This document shows, piece after piece, positions 49,417 to 58,319 of a stretch of 64,000 nt of DNA. Location: NCBI RefSeq assembly GCF_008974285.1, contig NZ_BKZV01000004.1, forward strand, positions 356,752 to 420,751, in the 5' to 3' direction. The stretch comes from Thermogemmatispora aurantia (lineage in GTDB: Bacteria > Chloroflexota > Ktedonobacteria > Ktedonobacterales > Ktedonobacteraceae). The position numbers were made by a program, and so were the translations under genes. How positions within the stretch are numbered: the stretch's first letter is position 1; the number at the start of each line of letters is the position of its first letter. A model generated the notes under the pieces. The model saw nothing but the letters and a program-made list of their open reading frames with translations, was not told the origin of the DNA and did no database searches.

Positions 49417-51439
49417 GTGGCAGGGGTCTCGATCCGCTTGAGGATACTGAAAGATTCGAAACATCCTCTAGTCGCGCAATGGCATTACGGTGTGGCAGGG
49501 GTCTCGATCCGCTTGAGGATACTGAAAGTTGCCAGGCCGCATCGATCAGCGCGTTCACCTCGGCGTGGCAGGGGTCTCGATCCGCTTGAGGATACTGAAA
49601 GTATGGCTATGACAGTGTGACGGACCTGCCCTTGTCTGTGTGGCAGGGGTCTCGATCCGCTTGAGGATACTGAAAGGGATTGCTGAAAGATGTTACAGCT
49701 TTCCGAAAACGGTGGCAGGGGTCTCGATCCGCTTGAGGATACTGAAAGGCAATTTCGCCTGTGGTAGCGGATCAGATGCCGTTGTGGCAGGGGTCTCGAT
49801 CCGCTTGAGGATACTGAAAGACGAATGCAAACGGTGACCGGAGTGGCCTGTAAGTTGAGTGGCAGGGGTCTCGATCCGCTTGAGGATACTGAAAGATTTA
49901 ATGCCCCCTTCTCACGGTAAATCTCTGGATAAGTGGCAGGGGTCTCGATCCGCTTGAGGATACTGAAAGCCTCTGGGAGAATCGGCTCAAACCGCTCGAA
50001 CCAAGTGGCAGGGGTCTCGATCCGCTTGAGGATACTGAAAGTCGATCGTTTCGTTCGGATTGGCAAACCGCTTCGTCGTGGCAGGGGTCTCGATCCGCTT
50101 GAGGATACTGAAAGAACGAGCACGACCGGGCCGCTGATTGTCGGTTGCTGTGGCAGGGGTCTCGATCCGCTTGAGGATACTGAAAGAGGCGGGAGATTGG
50201 ACGTATCCGGGGGAAAATTCCTGTGGCAGGGGTCTCGATCCGCTTGAGGATACTGAAAGAACGAGCACGACCGGGCCGCTGATTGTCGGTTGCTGTGGCA
50301 GGGGTCTCGATCCGCTTGAGGATACTGAAAGGCGGCATCCGCGCGCATATTGCGGTATACACGCGCTGCGTGGCAGGGGTCTCGATCCGCTTGAGGATAC
50401 TGAAAGTCACCCCACTGATCGGGGGCTGTCTGATCATTCTTGGTGGCAGGGGTCTCGATCCGCTTGAGGATACTGAAAGACTTTTGAGATGATATTTGCC
50501 CCATCGTCCAGTACCGTGGCAGGGGTCTCGATCCGCTTGAGGATACTGAAAGCCTTTGAATTTCCAGATCTGGCCGAGGCTGAACAGTGGTAGGGGTCTC
50601 GATCCGCTTGAGGATACTGAAAGCGCACGAATTGCATCGACTAGCGGATCAGAAGCCGGAGTGGCAGGGGTCTCGATCCGCTTGAGGATACTGAAAGGGC
50701 CGGAGCTGCTCACCGTTTGCCACGTAGCGCCGTTGTGGCAGGGGTCTCGATCCGCTTGAGGATACTGAAAGACGATGGGAATCGGACACACATGCATTGG
50801 AAACGGTTTTGTGGCAGGGGTCTCGATCCGCTTGAGGATACTGAAAGGGCAAAGATGGAAGATCGGAACAGACGAATTACACGCTGAGTGGCAGGGGTCT
50901 CGATCCGCTTGAGGATACTGAAAGGTTGCACATGCTGATAGTAATTCTCGTTACTTTCGCGAAGTGGCAGGGGTCTCGATCCGCTTGAGGATACTGAAAG
51001 GCCCGCCGGGCCACGTCAGCCGGTCCCCGGGCCGCGGTGGCAGGGGTCTCGATCCGCTTGAGGATACTGAAAGTCCTCTTCTGCCCGCCGGTTTTTCCGG
51101 CTCTTCTGGGTGGCAGGGGTCTCGATCCGCTTGAGGATACTGAAAGGTTCATGCGCATAGTAAGCGTTCTTCTCACCATGCGTGGCAGGGGTCTCGATCC
51201 GCTTGAGGATACTGAAAGGGATTGACGCGACGCATGCGCTGGATGAGCAGCCGCGTGGCAGGGGTCTCGATCCGCTTGAGGATACTGAAAGCCACCAGCG
51301 GCCCAGCCAGAAGAGCCAGAAGAGAAGGTGGCAGGGGTCTCGATCCGCTTGAGGATACTGAAAGGAGAATTTCCCGGATGGTCATATGGAGCTGATCGCA
51401 GAGTGGCAGGGGTCTCGATCCGCTTGTGGATACTGAAAG
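49417..51439 (+). CRISPR. CRISPR array 2: 28 repeats of 37 nt, 27 spacers
   Basis: The repeat starts GTGGCAGGGGTCTCG and ends GGATACTGAAAG; it differs from the array 1 repeat at five of 37 positions (3, 11, 12, 22, 23). Copies start at 49417, 49492, 49565, 49640, 49712, 49784, 49859, 49933, 50005, 50078, 50150, 50223, 50295, 50370, 50443, 50516, 50587, 50661, 50735, 50811, 50888, 50964, 51037, 51110, 51182, 51255, 51328 and 51403. Repeat 17 has GTGGTAGG and the last has CTTGTGG. Spacers are 34-40 nt. Spacer 10 (50115-50149) equals spacer 12 (50260-50294). The leader is on the left, so transcription is on the plus strand. Repeat copies are more uniform than in array 1, so this array may be the more active one. 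Confidence 0.97.
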
Positions 51440-51482
51440 AAGGAGAGGAGGAGGGGAGGAAAAGCGTCCAGCAATAAAACAT

Positions 51483-51509
51483 GAGCGCCGGGCATGCCAC
51501 CCGGCGCTC
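51483..51509 (-). terminator. Terminator of the DUF499 operon
   Basis: GAGCGCCGGG (51483-51492) and CCCGGCGCTC (51500-51509) form a perfect 10-bp stem with a 7-nt loop. Read on the minus strand it is followed by ATGTTTTATT. It lies about 70 bases past the stop of the DUF499 gene and 44 bases past the end of CRISPR array 2. Confidence 0.75.
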
Positions 51510-51578
51510 ACTCTGCTTCTCTGCTCTCCTTACTCAGCAGATGGCAACGAGCAAAAGGAAAAGATCCATCCTCCATAC

Positions 51579-54500
51579 TCAGGCAGAAGAAGAGCGCAAC
51601 CTCAAGCCAGGTGCCACCTCGCCCAACACAGCATTCAAACGCTGCAAGGCCTCCCCCGTCACACGGCTGGCCGGCTCAACCTCGATCCCAACCTGAAGAC
51701 GCAGAGTAAGATTGTAGTCCCCACAGATCTTAAACAGCTCGCCAACTACCTCAGCCAAATTCTGAAGCTCGCCGCTCTCAAGCGTCGCCTCAGCGCGCAG
51801 CGGCAACACATAAGCCGCGGGCTGCTCACGCGCGGCGCTCACACCTGCCGCCCCCATGAGCGTGCTCTGCAGGCCAGCCACCGCTACCGGCTCCTGGCGC
51901 GTCACCACAATCTTGACCGCCCGCGCCCCCGCATAGTCACACGGCCAGGGACCTGAGTCGACGCTGCGCTCCAGCAGACGCTGCTGAAAAGCATCCTCAA
52001 TGACCGCCCGCACCGTCAGCCAGGGCAAGGGCACACCCAGACGCCTGGCCAACGCATCAGCGATCTCCCGCGCCGTCGTCTGCTCACCACGCCAGGCCTC
52101 CGGCAGCCGCTCAGGCAGAATCTCACTGGCCGCCAACGGCTCCGGCGGGCGCCTCAGACGTGCCCCCTCGCTCAACAGCACATCCTCAGCCACCTCCTCC
52201 CCCAAAAAGCTGCTCTGCCCGCTCAATAACCAGAGCTGTCGCCCCCGCACCGCCTCGCGCACCGCCTGCCTGATCACCCGCGGCTCAGCCTGCGGAATGG
52301 CCAACAGCTCACTGTAACCATCGCGCGGCTCATGGACGACTTGACCGCCGCCAAAGTAGATAGAGAGCCGACTGAGAGACAGCTCCTCACCCTCCCACAG
52401 CTCTGGCAACACCCCAGGCTGCAACAGCTCAGGCGCCAGCTCTGTCAGACTGGCCGCCTCGGGCAAGACCACCTCTAGCGCCGGATCGCGCAGCACCTCC
52501 TCATCGGGACGCTGCCGCCAGAAGGTGCGATAGCTGCGATCGGGCCGCGGCTGACGAAAAACAAAGCGTCCCTGCAGACAGCCATTGATCAGGGTCTGCC
52601 TGATGGCCTGGCGGTCGACAATACGCGGCAGGTGCACGAACTGGGCGAAGGCCTCCAGCACATCCTTGTAACGCCGCGCGCTCTCGCCCGGACGCCATAG
52701 CTCATAGGGGCCGCCCGGCAGCAGAGCCTCTGCCTCGATCGGCTGCTCCGAGATGCGCACACGCTCATCAGCCTTGAGCGAGGCGTACAGATTGCTCTCG
52801 GTGAGCTTGATCTGAAATGCCTCCGCCTCGTTGTTGACCGAGAGCGCCACCACAATGCAGTAGCTCTCGCGCACCAGCTCCTTGAGGCGCGTCTCGCTCT
52901 CTTTCTTCTCGCGTTCCAGCAGTGCCTGGCGATTGCTGTCGACCTCCTGCTCTTCACGCTTGAGTCGCTCCTCAACGTCGAGCCAGCCCAGATAGCTGCG
53001 CAGGGCCTCGCGGGCACCATCCAGCCCGCGCGTGTAGGGAGCTACCACGATGACGGCGTTGCGATAGACGCGCGGCGCCTCGGGACCGCTCTTCTCGTTC
53101 AGGATGCGCAGGGCCAGCTCCGAGGGATGCCCGGGACGGCAGGCCCCTTCTGGCCCCAGGATGACCAGATGTAGATCACCGTCGTCATCTACATCGCGTG
53201 GCTCCCGGGCAAGCTTGTGCACGCGCGGCGGATGCCGCTCGCCACCGGTCGAGAAGAGATAGCGACACTCCTCGATTTCACGGCGCAGATGGTGCTCGAC
53301 AGCCTCGGGACTGATGTTCTGACAGGCATCGTGGTGCATCTGACGCAGGTTGGGTCGCGCCCCCAGACGCCAGACCTTTGGCAGCTCCTGGCCCTCCTCG
53401 TCCAGTTTCTCTCTCTCATGCCAGGTGCTCTCGTCGAGAAACCAGGAGACCTCGGTCCACTGCTTCAGGGCCTGCGTCAGAGCAATGCGATCGGGACTCA
53501 TCTGGCCGATGAGGCGCAGCAGCTCATGCAGGTTGGCATCTTTGCCCACGGGCTGCGAGTGCAGGAAGGTGGCAAAAACCGCCTGCTCGACCTCGCGAAA
53601 GTGCCGCAATGAGGGAAAGGAGCGCTGGATCTGGCGCGCCTTCTCTAGCTCGCTCTCCAGGATCGCACTCCAGGCCTGGCGTCGGCCCTCGTACGATTCG
53701 TTTTCGGCGGTGGTGGCCAGCTCGTGGGCGACTTCCGAGAGGCCGCTGCCGTTGGGCGGGCCAATGAAGGCATTGACGGAGACCAGTGGGCAGGGGTCCC
53801 AGCGGGCGGCGTCGCGCAAGGCCAGGGCAAAGTTGCGCAGCGTGCCGCGCGTACCCTGGAAGGTCTGCAGGTCGGTCCATTTGCCGTAGAAGAGGTCGAT
53901 GAGATCGGGATGAAAGGGATAGCTGTTGACAATGCGCTCCTCAAGTTCGTGACGATGCCTGGCAACCTCTTCGACAAGGGAGGCGATGCCGTTGACGGCA
54001 AAGATGGCCTGGGGACGGAAAAGGTCGCGGTTGCGGATGGAGTCGGGAGTGAAGAAGCGCCGGCGCAGCACCTCGGCAAGGTCCTCTTTTTCGACCGGCT
54101 GGAAAACCGGCTCGCGCTGGCGTCCGAGGATTTCTTGTAGCTCGTTGCTCAGCTCGCGCCCTAGCTCGTCGCGCTTGCGCGGGTCGCTGGCCAGCAGCGA
54201 GACGACGACGGCGCAGGTGGGCACCTTGTTGGCGGCCTGCGTCAAATATTGGAAGAAGTCGCTCATGCGCCAGCGCCAGACAGGATCAAGGCCGACCTTC
54301 TCTCGGACATAGATGAGGACCTCGTCCATGAGAACCAGGGTGGCATCTCCCTGGCGGGCCGGCAGCGAAAGGAGGTTGGCAAGCAGCTCCTCCGCCGGCG
54401 GCGTCTCGCGCTCCGCGTCCTGGTCCTCGCCGTGGATCAGGCGCAGCCCTTCGCTGCCGGCGAGCTGGTAGGCGAGGATGCTCCAGGGATGGCGCAACCG

Positions 54501-54971
54501 ACGTCGCTCGCCACCAGGTCCCGGGATCTCCAGGCCCTTCTCTGGGTCAAGCTTGTCGAAGGCCAGCACGGCGATGCGCGCCCGCGGCAGGGCGCTCAGA
54601 CCGATGGCTGCCAGAAATTCTTCGACGGCGGGCAGCTTGGGAAGCCTCTCGGGCCGACGAGCCAGGTGATAGAGGGTGATGAGGGTGTGGGTCTTGCCGC
54701 CGCCGTAGTATAGCTCGAGCTGATAGACAGCACGATCGCTGCGCCCGGCCAGGCGCTGCATGACTTCCCGCGCCAGACGGCGCATGTTGGCCGTGGGATA
54801 GGTGAAGGAGAAGAATTCGTCTGGCTCGCGGTAGAGCGAGTTGCCTCGCTGCATGACGACGTCATAGAGGTCGGCGGCAAAGCTGGCCAGGCTGAGGTCG
54901 CCACTCAGCAGTTCGTCGCGCAGGCGCACGATCCCATGCCAGGGATGCCACCGGTGTGTACTGGTGCTCAT
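51579..54971 (-). CDS. DUF499 AAA+ ATPase (Hma-like defence operon)
   Basis: A cytoplasmic ATPase of 1130 residues in the DUF499/COG1483 family. Walker A is 'LELYYGGGKTHTLITLYH' at about residues 86-103 and Walker B is 'DATLVLMDEVLIYV' near 215. The start 'WHPWHGIVRLRDELLSGDLSLASFAADLYDV' is typical of DUF499 proteins. The C-terminal half is long, rich in charged helices, and I cannot divide it. In many genomes such ATPases sit next to DUF1156 methylases and a helicase, as here, in an arrangement catalogued as a defence type (Hma: helicase, methylase, ATPase; from memory). ATG at 54971 follows GAGGAA; 55022 lacks a good site. It is the last gene of the operon. Confidence 0.85.
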   Translation of the reverse strand: MSTSTHRWHPWHGIVRLRDELLSGDLSLASFAADLYDVVMQRGNSLYREPDEFFSFTYPTANMRRLAREVMQRLAGRSDRAVYQLELYYGGGKTHTLITLYHLARRPERLPKLPAVEEFLAAIGLSALPRARIAVLAFDKLDPEKGLEIPGPGGERRRLRHPWSILAYQLAGSEGLRLIHGEDQDAERETPPAEELLANLLSLPARQGDATLVLMDEVLIYVREKVGLDPVWRWRMSDFFQYLTQAANKVPTCAVVVSLLASDPRKRDELGRELSNELQEILGRQREPVFQPVEKEDLAEVLRRRFFTPDSIRNRDLFRPQAIFAVNGIASLVEEVARHRHELEERIVNSYPFHPDLIDLFYGKWTDLQTFQGTRGTLRNFALALRDAARWDPCPLVSVNAFIGPPNGSGLSEVAHELATTAENESYEGRRQAWSAILESELEKARQIQRSFPSLRHFREVEQAVFATFLHSQPVGKDANLHELLRLIGQMSPDRIALTQALKQWTEVSWFLDESTWHEREKLDEEGQELPKVWRLGARPNLRQMHHDACQNISPEAVEHHLRREIEECRYLFSTGGERHPPRVHKLAREPRDVDDDGDLHLVILGPEGACRPGHPSELALRILNEKSGPEAPRVYRNAVIVVAPYTRGLDGAREALRSYLGWLDVEERLKREEQEVDSNRQALLEREKKESETRLKELVRESYCIVVALSVNNEAEAFQIKLTESNLYASLKADERVRISEQPIEAEALLPGGPYELWRPGESARRYKDVLEAFAQFVHLPRIVDRQAIRQTLINGCLQGRFVFRQPRPDRSYRTFWRQRPDEEVLRDPALEVVLPEAASLTELAPELLQPGVLPELWEGEELSLSRLSIYFGGGQVVHEPRDGYSELLAIPQAEPRVIRQAVREAVRGRQLWLLSGQSSFLGEEVAEDVLLSEGARLRRPPEPLAASEILPERLPEAWRGEQTTAREIADALARRLGVPLPWLTVRAVIEDAFQQRLLERSVDSGPWPCDYAGARAVKIVVTRQEPVAVAGLQSTLMGAAGVSAAREQPAAYVLPLRAEATLESGELQNLAEVVGELFKICGDYNLTLRLQVGIEVEPASRVTGEALQRLNAVLGEVAPGLRLRSSSA

Positions 54972-55136
54972 AGATTCCTCTCTCCCTCTTCTTTGCCTGT
55001 ATTGCTCGTACATCTCCTCCAATCAGGGTACTTTCTCCTGGGGCTGACTGAGGCCAGCCTGCCCGCTCCGGCCTGGCCCACCGCGGCGATCGGAGCAGGA
55101 GCAGGTCGGGCGGCAGGTCAGGAAAGTGCGGCTGCC

Positions 55137-58100
55137 CTATTCTGGCCTGCTGCGGGATGGAACAGGGGGCCTTGCCTGGACCTGGCTGAACGGCAGGCTC
55201 TGGTTTGGCAAGCCTTTGCGCTGGTCAAGATAGTTGCTGATGCTCTCCAGCAGGGAGCGCTCATCGCTGCTCTCGGCGGCCAGCTCGATGAGGGCCTGCA
55301 GCAGGGCACGGAAGAGCGGCTTGTGGTCGAGCATCTGGTGGTCGAGATAGTCGTTGACGGGGCGGACGTCGCCGGCTTTCCACAGGTGCATGAGATGATG
55401 GACCTGGTCGATGAGCGGGGGTGGCTCGTCGTCTTTGCCGTTGACGCTCTGGCCGAGGTGCGGCTGACGACGCTGCTGCCAGCTTTTGAGGCGCAGGTTG
55501 CTGCCGCTGCTCTCGCCTGATCTCCCGTTGACCTCTTCGGCGCCCTCGTCCTCCTCCTCGTCGTCCTCGTCGGGGGGGCTGCCGTTGCTAGAGCTGGCTA
55601 GGGTGCCGCGGCTGAGCAGGTCGTAGCGCTGCACGAGGTCACGATCGCTGAGGCCGCAGGACATGGCGTAGAGGATGCAGACGCCGCTGGGTACCGGCTC
55701 GAAGCCGAAGCTGTAGCGGTGCAGCAGGTAGTAGGCGGTGAGGTCGTCCAGCTCGCTGATGCTGTCCCCGCTCTGGCTGAGGACGCGCCCAACCATGAAG
55801 TCGACGACGATGCGCCGGACGTGGCGCAGGAATTCGCTGATGTTCATGAGCTGGCCCGGCTGGTCGGCTTTTTTGACAACCGGGTAGCGGCTGTAGATTT
55901 CGAGGGCCGCGCCGGTGGCCGACCAGATGAAGTCGGGGCCGCGAATGCCGACGTCCCAGAAGTGGCGCAGGCGCTCAGTGATGTTCTGGCGCATCTCGGC
56001 AAGGACGGTCTTGTCCCAGCCGGGGCGCGTGCTCTCGGGCCGCCGCCGGCAGACCAGCCAGATGGAGGAGGAAAGGGAAGCCCTCTCAAAGTTACGGACT
56101 CCACCTCTCATCTCAGTGGCTATTGGCCAAGAGGCAGTGACGACGAAACCGGCGCGGATGAGGGCCGCGACCAGGGTCTCCCAGGCGTCGGGCTGCTTGT
56201 GGGCGAAGACGATGACCAGGCGCCCATCGGGGCGCAGGGCGCGGTAGCAGGCCTGGAAGGCTCGGTACATGCCATCTTCGTAGGCAGCCCGCGAGCGCTG
56301 GCGGTCGCCGCCGAAACGGCTGGCGTCGTCGATCAGCTCGCCGTCGTTGCGCTCATGATCCCACTTAGGGGCTAGCGGCGCGGCAAAGACGGCGTCGATC
56401 TCGGGGCTGAGGCCGTGCAGGCTGCGCCGCAGCCAGACATAGAAGAAGTCCATCAGGTCGGAGTAGGGGATGGCGTCGTAGTAGGGCGGATCTGTTACAA
56501 CGAGGTCAAACTCTTCTGGAACTGGCTGCGTTGCGCTTTGATTGAGAGCAGTAGGTTTAGATGAGTTCTTCGTAATTTTAAGTAAATTCCCCAGCACTTG
56601 GGTGACGTTGATGATTGCCCCATTATAGAACCTCTCATTAAGGGACAGGGGATTAGCTTCAGCAAAATCCCAGCTGATAGGTAGAGCGAAGCGCAGGAAG
56701 GTTTGTTTGATTTCGCCAGCTACTGGTTCCCAGAAACAAAGGGTGCTCATATAGTTTGCTGTACGGTCTAAGGCTAGAGCCAGATAGGCGCTGATGGCCT
56801 CCACCCAGTGCGGTGGGTAGCCCAGGGCGCGCAGCTCCTCGCGTGCGGCGCGCGTCTCGCGCACGAAGGTCCCCAGGGCCAGCAACTGGCGCGGCGTAAA
56901 GAGCTGATGCCAGCGCGAGAAGCCGTAGAGGGGGACACGGATGCCCAGCGTCTCCTTGGAAGGCAAAGGCTCCTCTGGCAGACCGAAAGGGATCGCCGCA
57001 AACAGGGCCGGCAGCGCGTCAGCCGCCTCTTCGGCGGCGCGGCGCTCCTCCTCCGTCGGCAAGCGATACTCCTTCCCCTGCTTGCCCTCGACGATCACCG
57101 CCGTCAGCACTGTTCCCAGGCGGCCCGCCATCCCCTCGAAGCGGATATCCTCCATCTTGATCACCGTCCCGCAGCAGGGGCAGGTCACCCCCGTACGCGA
57201 CATCGTCCCTCCGCCCACGCGGCGCTCAAAAGCCCGGCGCTCCTGGGCTGTCCCCGTCGGCAGCGGCACATCCTCCCAGATCTCGAAGGCCACGCCTGTC
57301 CGCTCAGCGTTTGGCTCCATCTTGAGCGCCACCCGTTTCTTCCCCGTCCTGGCCAGCCAGCGCGTCTTGAGCAGCGGCACCATCGCCCGGCAATTCTTGC
57401 AGCGCATCGTTCGCGCCCACAGGTAAGCCACCGTCGGCCTGTCATCGACCGTCGGATAGTAGCCTGCCAGCACCGCCCGCGCACGCTGCAGCACCCACTC
57501 GCCCCAGGCACGCACATGCCAGGCCGCCTCGGCCTCCAGACTCACAGCGACCTGCAGACCAGTTAACTCATGCTGTCGTGGCGACTCCTCCGCTTCTGCT
57601 CCCTCGCCTGCTTCATTCACTCCCAGCTGCCTTAGCGCCGCCTCCAGCCTCGTTCCCTTCAGGCCCTGAGCCTTCAGATAAGCCTCCATAAAAGGGCGCC
57701 AGCCCAGCACAAAATCCGGCAGCCGGCGCCGCTCCCCGGTCAGGTGCCAGGGATATTCCAGCGTGCACTTCAACAGAAACCAGGCCACCGGATTCAGATC
57801 GATGGCCGTCACCTCGCAGCCCAGGCGCATGGCCTCCAGCGGAATAGCCCCACCGCCGGCGAACGGATCAAGCACCCGCGGCGCCCGCCCGCCGAAAGCC
57901 GCCCGAATCTCCTGGCGAAACGGCTCCAGCGCCTCATCCGTCTCCCGTCCCCAGTGCAGGACCCCCCCCTCAGTCTCCTCCTGATGCTCCAGACGACGCG
58001 CCCCCTGCCGCTGGCGCTGGCGCGTCGGATCTTTCACTCGTCCGGCAATGCGCTGCAACAACTGGCGCCGCTGCTGCTCCGACTCCGGGGCCGGCAGCAA

Positions 58101-58262
58101 AGCCGTCAGCAGGGCCGCGCGACAGGCCGCCAGGGGACGGCGCGCCGGCCAGATATGCAACGTTGACAGATGCCCGTGGCGCACATTCTTCTCATGCACC
58201 GCATCAAGAGACGTCTGCTTCAAAGGAAAATCGACCTCAATCAGGCGACGCTCCTCATGCAT
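55137..58262 (-). CDS. DUF1156 adenine-specific DNA methylase with zinc ribbon
   Basis: A 1041-residue DNA methylase of the COG1743 type. The N-terminal DUF1156 reads 'EVDFPLKQTSLDAVHEKNVRHGHLSTLHIWPARRPLAACRAAL'. Motif I is 'VLDPFAGGGAIPLEAMRLGCEVTAIDLNPVAWFLLKCTLEYP' (near 140), and motif IV is 'DLVVTDPPYYDAIPYSDLMDFFYVWLRRSL' (near 590), the DPPY form of N6-adenine methylases. Cysteine pairs 'CKNCRAM' and 'CPCCGTV' form a zinc ribbon between them. It probably marks host DNA so that the helicase and ATPase act only on unmarked DNA (inference). A short AT-rich patch at about 56500-56760 codes for the residues just before the DPPY motif. Starts at 58268 and 58262 differ by two residues. Confidence 0.88.
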   Translation of the reverse strand: MHEERRLIEVDFPLKQTSLDAVHEKNVRHGHLSTLHIWPARRPLAACRAALLTALLPAPESEQQRRQLLQRIAGRVKDPTRQRQRQGARRLEHQEETEGGVLHWGRETDEALEPFRQEIRAAFGGRAPRVLDPFAGGGAIPLEAMRLGCEVTAIDLNPVAWFLLKCTLEYPWHLTGERRRLPDFVLGWRPFMEAYLKAQGLKGTRLEAALRQLGVNEAGEGAEAEESPRQHELTGLQVAVSLEAEAAWHVRAWGEWVLQRARAVLAGYYPTVDDRPTVAYLWARTMRCKNCRAMVPLLKTRWLARTGKKRVALKMEPNAERTGVAFEIWEDVPLPTGTAQERRAFERRVGGGTMSRTGVTCPCCGTVIKMEDIRFEGMAGRLGTVLTAVIVEGKQGKEYRLPTEEERRAAEEAADALPALFAAIPFGLPEEPLPSKETLGIRVPLYGFSRWHQLFTPRQLLALGTFVRETRAAREELRALGYPPHWVEAISAYLALALDRTANYMSTLCFWEPVAGEIKQTFLRFALPISWDFAEANPLSLNERFYNGAIINVTQVLGNLLKITKNSSKPTALNQSATQPVPEEFDLVVTDPPYYDAIPYSDLMDFFYVWLRRSLHGLSPEIDAVFAAPLAPKWDHERNDGELIDDASRFGGDRQRSRAAYEDGMYRAFQACYRALRPDGRLVIVFAHKQPDAWETLVAALIRAGFVVTASWPIATEMRGGVRNFERASLSSSIWLVCRRRPESTRPGWDKTVLAEMRQNITERLRHFWDVGIRGPDFIWSATGAALEIYSRYPVVKKADQPGQLMNISEFLRHVRRIVVDFMVGRVLSQSGDSISELDDLTAYYLLHRYSFGFEPVPSGVCILYAMSCGLSDRDLVQRYDLLSRGTLASSSNGSPPDEDDEEEDEGAEEVNGRSGESSGSNLRLKSWQQRRQPHLGQSVNGKDDEPPPLIDQVHHLMHLWKAGDVRPVNDYLDHQMLDHKPLFRALLQALIELAAESSDERSLLESISNYLDQRKGLPNQSLPFSQVQARPPVPSRSRPE

Positions 58263-58319
58263 AACCATATTCCTTAACAGCGATATACTGGGGAAAGAAA
58301 TACCAGAGGAGAAAGCAGC

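Noticed and set aside
49381..51511. Open frames up to 339 residues with 'VAGVSIRLRILK' and 'LSVSSSGSRPLP' repeats over array 2
   Set aside because: Same reason: CRISPR repeats read as protein.
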